From Patagioenas fasciata (lineage: Eukaryota > Chordata > Aves > Columbiformes > Columbidae), in the NCBI RefSeq assembly GCF_037038585.1, contig NC_092520.1, forward strand, positions 117,028,501 through 117,092,500: a stretch of DNA of 64,000 nucleotides. Reading direction: 5' to 3'. Shown here in pieces: positions 38,650-47,182 of the stretch. A model generated the notes under the pieces. It did not search any database, was not told where the DNA came from, and saw nothing but the letters and a program-made list of their open reading frames with translations. Numbering within the stretch: position 1 is the stretch's first letter; the number at the start of each line of letters is the position of its first letter. The translations under genes and the position numbers were made by a program.

Positions 38650-38748
38650 TAACTCTTAGGGACATGATTTATTGGTGGACTTGGTAATGTTAGGTTAGTG
38701 GCTGGACTCAATGATCTCAAGGGTATTTTCCAACCCTAATGATCTATG
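38650..38748 (+). mobile_element. CR1 LINE copy H, 3'-terminal fragment only
   Basis: About 100 bases matching the extreme 3' end of the copy G/K type of CR1. It runs from CTTAGGGACATGATTTATTG (end of ORF2 and start of the 3' UTR) through GGCTGGACTCAATGATCTCA to the terminal CCAACCCTAATGATCTATGA. It is extremely 5'-truncated, as is common for CR1. No coding content is left. Confidence 0.85.
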
Positions 38749-41157
38749 AAAACAATAGTTAAAAGCAGATGTGTAGATCATATAAAATAGCAGTGTAACA
38801 TGTTGCATCTCTAGTGATCTCTTGTTTCTTTTATTAGGGACACCCTGTGACAGAAATCATAGCTGCCCTCCAAATTTAAAACAGCAAACCACCAGACTAA
38901 GGATGGCAAGTTGTTTTCACTGAGGGAACATCAGGGGTTTTAAGCACAAGCCCCGTTCTTTTGGGGGATCTTTAATAACCTTTAGTTTACCTTAACTACC
39001 TTGCAAATTAAGCCAGTTAGAGGGTCTGGTGGCTTCTCTTTGCCCTTCTTCATGAAAGGCCAGCAGCAGTCAGTGTAACATTTCATTTTACCCTGAGCTG
39101 GTTTTGTTCGAAGCACAAATGTGAAACAGTATCATTAAGGATGAGTGGTGTGACCTAGCATGACCCTACTTATGAAAACATTTTCACACTCTGCAGGCTA
39201 TAAATCTTTTGATGTTCCCGAGTTTTGCGAATGATTGCTGCGGAAGTGAAGAATATCCATATAATTGTATTTGACATGCAAACTGCACTATGTGTTCCAA
39301 ATCTGTCATCGCAGCACTGAAATCCATCTTTGACACTAATTTGTACAAATGGCAGGTCACTTGAGGAGAAAAATATTTTTTTCTGGAAAATAGTGCAGTT
39401 TGGTTTTATAGGGGACAAATCTTTGAAGGGCTTTTTGCCAGTCACTGAGATATGGCTGTCAGCTAGACCTGTTTCCCATGTAAATAAAACTGTCTCTACA
39501 GTGTAGTTTTTCCTCCTGGAAGTTCTTTGTTTAAATACAAAAGAATGCGAATAGTAATCCTGTTTCTTTAAAATGGAGAAAGAGAAGCGCATGAAGATTG
39601 ACAGGGAAGAGAGTTAGCTTTCAAGGATTTTGACGTTTCAGACAAACTTTTTAAAAGCATAAAACTTGGCCTTTTTGTTTTTCTTTTAATAGAGTTTTTT
39701 GGTAATAATGCATTGCTTTATTCATAGCATTCAGAAATTAACAAGCACTTAAAGACAAAGCCAACCTGAAGCCGGGATACATTTTGTATTTTTATAAATG
39801 TCAGCCCATGCCCTGATTAATTTCCTTAGAAAGGGACTCTAATGAAAATTAATGCTTTACATGTGGAATATAACAAAGAAAGTACTGTATCTTAAATAAT
39901 ATTTGAGGCACTGCATAATTCCATGCATGCCAAGAATTCTCCATTCTCACCAATTTTAAAACCTCACAGCATTAGGCCCTAAGTATTCTAAAATGGGTCC
40001 TAAGCTATCCAACAGTCTCATGTCCTTTTCTAACGAAAACCCAACTCACTTGTAAACTAACTTAGTGCCAAAAATATCAAAATCTGAATGAGTTCTCATA
40101 ATATTTTTGTTCCAAAATGGAAAGAAATGTCTTTTCTGTCATCCACACCAAGGTTTTGAGTGGCAGTTTTCACAGCCTTGGCCATGAAAACAGTTGGAAA
40201 ATCTGATTTCCATAATTCCAGTATGTTTAATTTAGTCCCCAGGCACACAAAATGAGTTAATACAGTGGGGACCTCAACACTGACTCTGCCCTAAAGACTA
40301 TTTTACTGTAATTATATAGTCCTGCTAGACTGGAAAACAGGCCAGATAACAAGCAAAATTTTGAATCTTGCTCCCTGATGCACACATACATACTCTAGAA
40401 TATCAAAACTTTGTCCCTATTATAGTTTAAAAGGCAAGCTGTCCCATTGAGCTCCTTTCATTTTGTTCATAAATACAGGTATTGCTTAGCTGGGTCAAAT
40501 GCATGATTGTGTTTTAATTCTGAATTGAGATCATTATTCACTAGCTGTAAAACTGTGATGCTACTGAGACTGCCATACATGAAAAACAACTTATTTTTCC
40601 AAGGACTGTGCCTGTTGTTAGGTTCTTCCTGGGTGACTGGGATAACAACAGGTACAATCACCAGAAATCTTAAATGTCTCACTCCTTGTAAACTGCTTGA
40701 GTACTTCCTTGGTTTGTCACAAAACCTTCTGCTTGTACTCATGCTTTAACACCACAAAGTCAACAGGAAAAAGTTTTGAAAAGCAGACAGCATTGTTTCA
40801 TCTTCAAATACTCAGAAGTTGCCTTTTTTTTTTTTTTTGATAACTGCAAAGCCTGTTTATGGGACACTGAACTCCTGCTGACATGGTACATCTACTTTTT
40901 TATATATATTCATATTACTTGTTTAATGTGTTTATTTGTGTACAGTTGGATGTTAGTTATCTGTACTGTCGCTGAATCCCAACATCTCCTCTCTGCTTTC
41001 TGGCTTATAACTTCCCCAAACAAGTCCTTTTTTGACCTAATTTTTTACACGTGTCAGTCCAAGTATATAGAAAGCAGAAGGAAAATTACTGTAAAAATCC
41101 CCAAGCACGGCATTCCTCTCTATACAAGAAATAGTTAAGGTATGTTTTAAGTCATTG
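38749..41157. other. Unassigned AT-rich non-coding DNA
   Basis: No gene recognised. A 140-codon minus-strand frame (39170-39592) is the longest non-CR1 frame in the window but has no recognisable domain, signal peptide or repeat. A T15 run is at 40824-40838. CpG-containing patches near 39225-39245 and 39305-39320 stand out slightly from the AT-rich background. Confidence 0.5.
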
Positions 41158-41429
41158 CTGCTTTTCACAGCACCAGAGACTGGAGACCCCCCCTGCTGGG
41201 AGACCAGGGGTCTCTGCCCAGGCTGAGGGACATGGCTGACACTTTCCACTTTGTAAGCTCAATCAGTAGTGAAGCTGACTGTGTATCCCAGAGACACACA
41301 CGTGGACACCTTACAGAGTTGCAAGCACGTTCCACGGATACTCTGAATACCAGCACAGCTCCTCTACATCCCAGCTGCCCTTGTCTGGATCCAGGTCCTC
41401 TTGCTCACCAGGGGATCCAGCATGGAGTT
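41158..41429. other. GC-richer segment of unknown nature (left part of the CR1 target)
   Basis: Composition changes sharply at about 41158 from AT-rich to GC-rich. The segment ends at the 12-base word CAGCATGGAGTT (41418-41429), which recurs directly after the CR1 3' tail. It is therefore best read as the left part of an older GC-rich sequence into which CR1 inserted, with its right part at 45381-45930. A plus-strand frame from 41232 runs through it without recognisable domain. It could instead be CR1 5' UTR, but the repeated 12-mer argues against that. Confidence 0.5.
41418..41429 (+). repeat. Left copy of 12-bp putative target-site duplication
   Basis: CAGCATGGAGTT here is identical to 45369-45380, immediately after the CR1 3' octamers. 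Its place at both element ends is what target-primed reverse transcription would leave. Confidence 0.65.
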
Positions 41430-41479
41430 TGCTGTCATAGGCACATGCAGACCCCACACACACTCTGTTTTGGGGAGAT

Positions 41480-42418
41480 ATGGACCTCTCAGCAGCTGGC
41501 ACCAGGCACATGGGCTGTGACTTCAGCCCAACCCCAGCAATGGTGGAGAGACTAAGGAGCATTAGGGAAAGTGAAGTGGAAATTGACTGGTGGAGTCAAA
41601 CCCTCTTGGCTCCTAAGGGTGTGCAACCAGAGATGGTGAAGCCCCATCCTTCCTGCCATAAGGCGGATGGAGCAGAACTAGCTGATGAGGGGGAATGGAA
41701 ACGGGTCCCTGATCGGAGAGGCAAAAGAGCACTCTCTCGAACACCATCACCACCCTTGGTGCCCTTAACAAATAGATACGAGGCCCTGGACCCAGAAAGT
41801 CCATCAGAGAACAGCCAAGAAGATCTGCCTGGAGAGCCTCCTAGACAGACCTCATTTACAAAAAGAATTACAACCGCAACTATAAGGAAAAAACAAAGAA
41901 GGGTGGTTGTAGTCGGCGACTCCCTTCTGAGGGGAACAGAGGGCCCTATATGTCGCCCAGACCCATCCCACAGGGAGGTCTGCTGCCTTCCTGGGGCCAG
42001 GGTGAGGGATATCAATAGAAGACTGCCGGAGCTAATTCAGCCCACAGATTATTATCCCCTGTTAGTAGTCCAAGCTGGCAGTGAGGACATTAACAGAAGA
42101 AGTATCAGGGCAATTAAAAAAGACTTTAAAGCACTGGGTCAGTCAGTTCATGGGACAGGAGCACAGGTGATATTTGCCTCAGTTCCTGTGCTATCCGGAA
42201 TGGATGAGGAGGCAAATAAAGAGAGAAACAGAAAAGCCCATCTCATTAACAGATGGCTAAAGGATTGGTGCCACCATAAAAATTTTGGTTTTTTTGACCA
42301 TGGGGCAAACTCCATGGTACCTAGTCTCATGAAATCAGATGGGCTTCATCCCTCTGGGAAGAGCAAGAGGACTATAGCCCATAAGTTGGCAGCACTGATC
42401 AAGAGGGCTTTAAACTAG
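41480..42418 (+). CDS. CR1 ORF1 protein with SGNH/GDSL esterase-like domain
   Basis: This 312-codon ORF has an ATG start; an in-frame stop at 41438-41440 limits further extension. Residues 22-39 ([18 protein letters not shown]) and 73-102 ([11 protein letters not shown] to TNRYEAL) match segments typical of CR1 ORF1. Residues 140-312 form an SGNH-hydrolase-like domain. Block I is VVVGDSLLR with candidate nucleophile Ser148, block II is PGARV around Gly172, and block V is DGLHPSG with Asp287 and His290. Block III reads GSED (200-203), whereas the family usually has an Asn in a GxND motif. In CR1-type elements ORF1 is thought to bind RNA or chaperone nucleic acid, and an esterase domain is known in the family; its substrate is unknown. 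The N-terminal 20 residues lack the coiled coil or zinc finger often seen upstream, so the N-terminus may be truncated. The stop TAG overlaps the ORF2 frame, which opens at 42385. Confidence 0.9.
   Translation: MDLSAAGTRHMGCDFSPTPAMVERLRSIRESEVEIDWWSQTLLAPKGVQPEMVKPHPSCHKADGAELADEGEWKRVPDRRGKRALSRTPSPPLVPLTNRYEALDPESPSENSQEDLPGEPPRQTSFTKRITTATIRKKQRRVVVVGDSLLRGTEGPICRPDPSHREVCCLPGARVRDINRRLPELIQPTDYYPLLVVQAGSEDINRRSIRAIKKDFKALGQSVHGTGAQVIFASVPVLSGMDEEANKERNRKAHLINRWLKDWCHHKNFGFFDHGANSMVPSLMKSDGLHPSGKSKRTIAHKLAALIKRALN
42409..42415 (+). promoter_or_regulatory. Candidate -1 ribosomal frameshift heptamer T_TTA_AAC
   Basis: The final ORF1 codons read GCT TTA AAC TAG. This puts the slippery heptamer T_TTA_AAC in the ORF1 zero frame directly before the stop at 42416-42418. 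After a one-base backward slip, reading continues TTT AAA CTA GGT TTG into the open ORF2 frame with no stop. ORF2 has no ATG until codon 33 of its open region. The same heptamer class works in coronaviruses and some other -1 frameshift systems. A downstream stimulator is uncertain: GGTTT (42418-42422) can pair with AAACT (42440-42444), and the G5 in its loop could pair with TCTCC (42449-42453) as a weak pseudoknot, with only a short spacer. Function is inferred. Confidence 0.55.
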
Positions 42419-42420
42419 GT

Positions 42421-45276
42421 TTGAAGGGGGAAGGGATTGAAACTGGGCTCTCCAAAGATCAGCCTAAGGACAAAAAGCCTGAATTAAGAGTGAAATCAGC
42501 AGCCCACTTGAAGTGCATGTACACTAATGCACGCAGTATGGGCAACAAACAAGAGGAGCTGGAAGCCATCGTGCAGCAGGAAAGCTATGACATAGTTGCC
42601 ATCACAGAAACGTGGTGGGATGACTCGTATGACTGGAGTGCTGCTATGGGTGGCTACAGGCTCTTCAGAAAAGACAGGCAGGGCAGGAGAGGTGGAGGGG
42701 TGGCTTTATATGTTAGAGAGTCTCTTGACTCTGTTAAACTTGAGGTCAGTAGTGACAAGGTTGAGTGCCTGTGGACCAGAATCAGGGGCAAGTCCGACAA
42801 GGCTGATGTCCTTGTGGGTGTCTGTTATAGACCACCCGACCAGGATGATGAAGGAGATGAATTATTCTACAAGCAGCTGGCAGATGTCTCAAAATCGACA
42901 GCCCTTGTTCTTGTGGGGGACTTTAACCTGCCAGATATCTGCTGGGAGCTCAATACTGCACAGAAGAGGCAGTCTAGGAATTTCCTAGAGTGTATAGAGG
43001 ACAATTTCCTTCATCAGCTGGTAAATGAGCCTACCCGGGGTAAGGCCTTGCTAGACCTACTGTTTACAAACAAAGAAGGGCTGGTGGGAGATGTAGTGGT
43101 TGGCGACCGCCTGGGGCATAGCGACCACGAAATAATAGAATTTTCAATAGTTAGAGATGCAAGGAGAGCCACCAATAAAACCTCTACACTGGACTTCCGG
43201 AGGGCAGATTTTTGCCTATTCAGAAGTCTAGTTCAGAGCATACCCTGGGAAACAATGCTTAAAAACAAGGGGGCCCAGGAGGGTTGGACATACTTCAAGC
43301 GGGAGGTTTTGAGGGCACAGGATCAGGCTATACCAGTGCGCCGAAAGGCTAGCCGACAGGGAAGACAACCGGCTTGGCTAAACAGGGAGATTTTGAAGGA
43401 AATCAGAAATAAAAAGAGAGTTTACAGACTGTGGAAAAAAGGGCTGGCTACCTATGAAGAATTTAGGAAAATAGCTAGATCGTGCAGGAAAAAAATCAGG
43501 GAAACAAAAGTGCAGTTTGAAGTTAATTTGGCCAATTCTGTTAGGGATAATAAAAAGTCCTTCTTTAAATATGTTAATAACAAAAGGAGGGGCAAGGAAA
43601 ACCTCCATTCTCTACTGGACTTTGAGGGAAATATAGTTAACAAAGATGAGGAGAAAGCTGAGGTACTTAATACCTACTTTGCCTCAATATTTACCAGTCA
43701 AACAGATGGCCCTCAGGATAACTGGCCTCTGGAGATGGTTGACAGGAATAGGAAGCCAAATAGTCCCCTTGTATTCCAAGAGGAAATAGTTGGTGGCTTA
43801 CTGAGCCATCTGGATCCTCATAAGTCTATGGGACCAGACGGGATCCATCCTAGGGTGATGAGGGAGCTAGCAGAAGAGCTCGCCAAGCCGCTCTCCATCA
43901 TCTTCCAACAGTCTTGGCTCACTGGGGAGGTCCCAAATGATTGGAAACTGGCAAATGTTACCCCAATCCACAAAAAGGGCTGCAAAGCTGACCCTGGCAA
44001 CTACAGGCCTGTCAGCCTGACCTCGGTGCCTGGCAGGGTGATGGAGCAGATCATCCTGAATGCAATCACACAGCACCTCCAGGATGGACCAGGGATCAGA
44101 CCCAGCCAGCATGGGTTTAGGAGGGGCAGGTCCTGTCTGACCAACCTGATTTCCTTTTATGATCAGGTGACCCACCTAGTGGATGAGGGGAAAGCTGTAG
44201 ATGTGATCTATCTAGACTTCAGCAAAGCCTTTGACACTGTCTCCCATAATATACTCCTTCAAAAGCTGATAGCCCATGGCTTGGACAAGTGCACTCTCTG
44301 CTGGGTTAAGAACTGGCTGGAGGGCCGGGCCCAGAGAGTGCTGGTAAATGGGGCTGCATCTAGCTGGCGGCCAGTCACTAGTGGTGTCCCCCAGGGGTCA
44401 GTGTTGGGTCCAGTCCTGTTTAACATCTTTATTGATGATTTAGATGAGGGGATTGAGACCACCATCAGCAAATTTGCTGATGACACCAAGTTGGGGGGCA
44501 GTGTTGACCTGCTGGAAGGCAGGAGGGCTCTGCAAAGAGATCTGGATAGACTGGAAAAATGGGCTGATTCCAATGGGATGAAGTTCAACAAGGCCAAGTG
44601 CCGGGTCCTGCACTTTGGCCACAACAACCCCCTTCAGCGCTACAGGCTGGGCACAGAGTGGCTGGAGAGCAGCCAGACAGAAAGGGACCTGGGGGTACTG
44701 ATTGACAGCAAGCTCAACATGAGCCAACAGTGTGCCCAGGTGGCCAAGAAGGCCAATGGTATCCTGGCCTGTATCAAAAATAGTGTGGTCAGCAGGACAA
44801 GGGAAGTGATCCTTCCCCTGTACTCTGCATTGGTGAGGCCACACCTGGAGTATTGTGTTCAGTTCTGGGCCCCTCAGTTCAGGAAAGATATTGAGGTGCT
44901 GGAGCGGGTCCAGAGAAGAGCAACAAGACTGGTGAAGGGACTTGAGCACATGACCTATGGTGAGAGGCTGAGGGAGCTGGGGTTGTTCAGCCTGGAGAAG
45001 AGGAGGCTTAGAGGTGACCTCATTGCTCTCTATAACTACCTGAAGGGAAGTTATAGTCAGGTGGGAACTGGTCTCTTCTCCCAGGCAGTCAGCAATAGGA
45101 CAAGGGGACATGGGCTTAAACTCTGCCAGGGGAAGTTTAGGCTGGATATTAGGAAGAAGTTCTTTACGGAAAGAGTGATCAGGCATTGGAATGGCCTGCC
45201 TAGGGAGGTGGTGGACTCACCGTCCCTGGAGGTTTTTAAACTGAGATTGGACATGGCTCTTAGTGCCATGATCTAG
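42421..45276 (+). CDS. CR1 ORF2: endonuclease-reverse transcriptase polyprotein, intact
   Basis: 951 codons counted from a TTG at 42421; the frame is open from 42385, overlapping the end of ORF1. No ATG lies near the start. The first is codon 33, inside the first endonuclease strand, so translation probably depends on frameshift or reinitiation from ORF1. Residues 30-245 form an apurinic-type endonuclease: TNARS (Asn36), TETWW (Glu63), CYRPP, GDFN (Asp167, Asn169), LDLLFTN and GHSDH (Asp235, His236). Residues 455-800 form the [47 protein letters not shown] (Asp599), [11 protein letters not shown], and FADD (Asp687, Asp688). The C-terminal region ([30 protein letters not shown]) is complete and ends S-A-M-I. 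The enzyme would nick genomic DNA and prime reverse transcription of CR1 RNA from its 3' end. No inactivating change is visible. A 248-codon antisense frame (44440-45186) is a shadow of this gene. Confidence 0.93.
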   Translation: MKGEGIETGLSKDQPKDKKPELRVKSAAHLKCMYTNARSMGNKQEELEAIVQQESYDIVAITETWWDDSYDWSAAMGGYRLFRKDRQGRRGGGVALYVRESLDSVKLEVSSDKVECLWTRIRGKSDKADVLVGVCYRPPDQDDEGDELFYKQLADVSKSTALVLVGDFNLPDICWELNTAQKRQSRNFLECIEDNFLHQLVNEPTRGKALLDLLFTNKEGLVGDVVVGDRLGHSDHEIIEFSIVRDARRATNKTSTLDFRRADFCLFRSLVQSIPWETMLKNKGAQEGWTYFKREVLRAQDQAIPVRRKASRQGRQPAWLNREILKEIRNKKRVYRLWKKGLATYEEFRKIARSCRKKIRETKVQFEVNLANSVRDNKKSFFKYVNNKRRGKENLHSLLDFEGNIVNKDEEKAEVLNTYFASIFTSQTDGPQDNWPLEMVDRNRKPNSPLVFQEEIVGGLLSHLDPHKSMGPDGIHPRVMRELAEELAKPLSIIFQQSWLTGEVPNDWKLANVTPIHKKGCKADPGNYRPVSLTSVPGRVMEQIILNAITQHLQDGPGIRPSQHGFRRGRSCLTNLISFYDQVTHLVDEGKAVDVIYLDFSKAFDTVSHNILLQKLIAHGLDKCTLCWVKNWLEGRAQRVLVNGAASSWRPVTSGVPQGSVLGPVLFNIFIDDLDEGIETTISKFADDTKLGGSVDLLEGRRALQRDLDRLEKWADSNGMKFNKAKCRVLHFGHNNPLQRYRLGTEWLESSQTERDLGVLIDSKLNMSQQCAQVAKKANGILACIKNSVVSRTREVILPLYSALVRPHLEYCVQFWAPQFRKDIEVLERVQRRATRLVKGLEHMTYGERLRELGLFSLEKRRLRGDLIALYNYLKGSYSQVGTGLFSQAVSNRTRGHGLKLCQGKFRLDIRKKFFTERVIRHWNGLPREVVDSPSLEVFKLRLDMALSAMI

Positions 45277-45342
45277 TAAATGGGCTGAAGTTGGACCAAG
45301 GGTTGGACTTGATGATCTCTGAGGTCTTTTCCAACCTAGCCA

Positions 45343-45366
45343 ATTCTGTGATTCTGTGATTCTGTA
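45343..45366 (+). repeat. CR1 3'-terminal octamers (ATTCTGTG, ATTCTGTG, ATTCTGTA)
   Basis: Three direct octamers end the element, the last with one change. CR1 ends in short octamer repeats rather than poly-A. They are thought to mark the site where reverse transcription starts. Confidence 0.93.
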
Positions 45367-45368
45367 AT

Positions 45369-45380
45369 CAGCATGGAGTT
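45369..45380 (+). repeat. Right copy of 12-bp putative target-site duplication
   Basis: CAGCATGGAGTT, identical to 41418-41429. It follows the octamers after only AT. Confidence 0.65.
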
Positions 45381-45930
45381 CATCACTCACCTTATTCACC
45401 TTGGCCCCCAATAGCTGTTTTTTGGGACGCACACTGTTCCTGCCCCAGGGGCTGCGTTGAGTTCCCCACCTGCTTCAACTGGTGTCCCTGAGACTCCACT
45501 GGCTCCAGCTGCTGCCACCAACAGCCCAAGGCACCTGCACCCCCATCTGACTCCAATGTCTGGTCCCAAATCCACTCACACCACCCCCAGCAGCTGGCAC
45601 CTCATCCCTAAAGCACTCATATACCCACAGGACAGCAAGTGAGGTGGTGCAGGGAAAGCTACGACAGGATTTAAGAAGAAAATGGGCCAGGCTGGGGTGG
45701 TGAGGTACAGGGCTGGGTCAGACAAGCCTGCTGACCAGCCATGGTCTGCACACAACTGCACCCTCTTATACACAGCCCTGTTCACCTCTTACCCCTTTGC
45801 TCCTCTTCATTCCCTACAAACTCCCTTGTAAGTTTTACAAAGTCTCACTGACACACCCTCCCCTCCCCGCCCCCCACGAATGTCTGGGACACGCAGCTTT
45901 GCAACTTTATCAGTGGCAAAGCCTGCAATT
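45381..45930. other. GC-richer segment of unknown nature (right part of the CR1 target)
   Basis: C-rich plus-strand DNA, with tracts such as CCCTCCCCTCCCCGCCCCCC near 45860-45880, separating the CR1 end from AT-rich DNA. A 61-codon Pro/Thr/Ser-rich frame at 45457-45642 is probably compositional. Joined to 41158-41417 across one copy of the 12-mer it would form an uninterrupted GC-rich block of about 0.8 kb. No LTR or gene signature was recognised. Confidence 0.5.
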
Positions 45931-47136
45931 TCTTAATGGCACATCAGTTGGTGGGACGAAAGAGGATTGTCTCCATTGTCTTTCTAGTACAGGTTTGTTT
46001 CTCTGTATGATCTCATCAGTTCCCTCTTTACTAGTTATCCTGCTTTTCACAGAAAAGGCCCTTGATCAGGTCACTTTACTGGAGCAGAGGCTCTCATCTG
46101 CTATACGCCCTTGCAGGAGTAACACAGCAGAAACTTTTGAGATGTAGGAAACATCAAGTGCTGAAATGGAAATGGGACCATCTCTGTGAATGCTGTTGAG
46201 ATCTAAAAATCAAAGGACATTAAAAGGCAAATGGTTGGAAAATGTAGCTGGTGGGTTCTGAAAATTGAGATGATTACAGGCAAGATTTCTGAGGAAGGGC
46301 TGAAGGCGTTCCACTTGTGTGCTTCACCCAGTCAGAGCTGCTTATCTCTTTTTTAAAGTACTTTGTGTTTAATAATTTAATATCAGAAACGATTGTTTCA
46401 GAAAACAGGATCTATTAGCTGAGTTTCTGCATTTCCCATGATCAATTACACTAGTATATAGATAACAAAGGAAAAAGTAGCAATTTCTCCTTTGTCCTGT
46501 ATTTGTAAACCAGACCACCATGTACTATAATGGAAAAGATATTATGAGTCCATGATATACAATAAGATCCCCTGTGCCTGTAGAGAAGATCAGTATGTCC
46601 CTAGAGAAAAGACAGGACTCTGTTCTTCTTCCCCAAAATGTATGTTTTATTAATTTCTCCATTCCGTTTTTGCAGTTTAAATGGTAAATAAAACTTTAGA
46701 TTTTTTAGCTCATCCAAGCAACTCTAAATCAGGATTTACCTAATGTATAGCTTCTGGCTTTCAACAAAGCCAAGAGGCCTTTCAATTGTGGTGTCATACT
46801 GAGCATGAAGTTATTCATTACAGTGTTAGTTTTGTTACAACTCAATCATCAGTGTTTCATTATGAAAAATTGTCAGTGGATCCTCTCTGGGCAGAGCTGT
46901 CTTGATATAAGGAATGAGAGGTGAGAGTGTAGCCAAAATTAAGAAGAAAAGGATGTGGGTGTTTTCATTGCTACCTCAGCCAGCTAAGGAAAATCCTTAT
47001 CTCTAATTTTAGAGATGCTACTTCTGTATTAACCTAACAGTAAAGCTCTGGAAAATAACTCTGGAGAAGACAGTGTAACATGTGCGCTAGATGAAAACCT
47101 GTCCGGTACTAGGAATAATGAATCTTTCACTCACCA

Positions 47137-47182
47137 AAATAATAAAAACAAAACAAAAACAAAACAAACAAACAAAATAAAA
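47137..47182. repeat. (AAAAC/AAAC)n microsatellite
   Basis: An array of AAAAC and AAAC units of about 45 bases, imperfect. Confidence 0.88.

Larger units (their letters stand above)
41430..45368 (+). mobile_element. CR1: Young CR1 LINE with both ORFs open
   Basis: The element is about 3.94 kb and has, in order, a short leader, ORF1 (41480-42418), ORF2 (to 45276), a 3' UTR of about 65 bases, and three terminal octamers. The 3' block (GGTTGGACTTGATGATCTCT and GGTCTTTTCCAACCTAGC) is the standard CR1 end. Boundaries are set by a 12-bp direct repeat at 41418-41429 and 45369-45380. Full-length CR1 is usually given as about 4.5 kb, so some 5' sequence may be missing, or the subfamily has a short leader. 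Neither ORF has a stop or frameshift, and endonuclease and RT motifs are complete. This makes it by far the youngest CR1 in the window and possibly competent. Confidence 0.93.

Noticed and set aside
41232..41555. 107-codon plus-strand frame upstream of and overlapping ORF1
   Set aside because: It is in a different frame from ORF1, crosses the putative insertion boundary at 41429, and has no recognisable domain.
42421..42423. TTG as a true start codon of ORF2
   Set aside because: Nothing favours it: the frame is open further upstream to 42385, and the TTG is only a possible alternative initiator. Frameshifting or reinitiation from ORF1 explains the arrangement better.
42426..42447. G-quadruplex as the frameshift stimulator after ORF1
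   Set aside because: Only three clear G runs (G5, G3, G3) are present, so a stable three-layer quadruplex is not supported; at best a two-layer form, which cannot be judged by eye.
44440..45186. 248-codon minus-strand open frame inside the intact CR1
   Set aside because: Fully antisense to ORF2; the same antisense peptide pattern is found over dead CR1 copies. No independent start or regulatory context.
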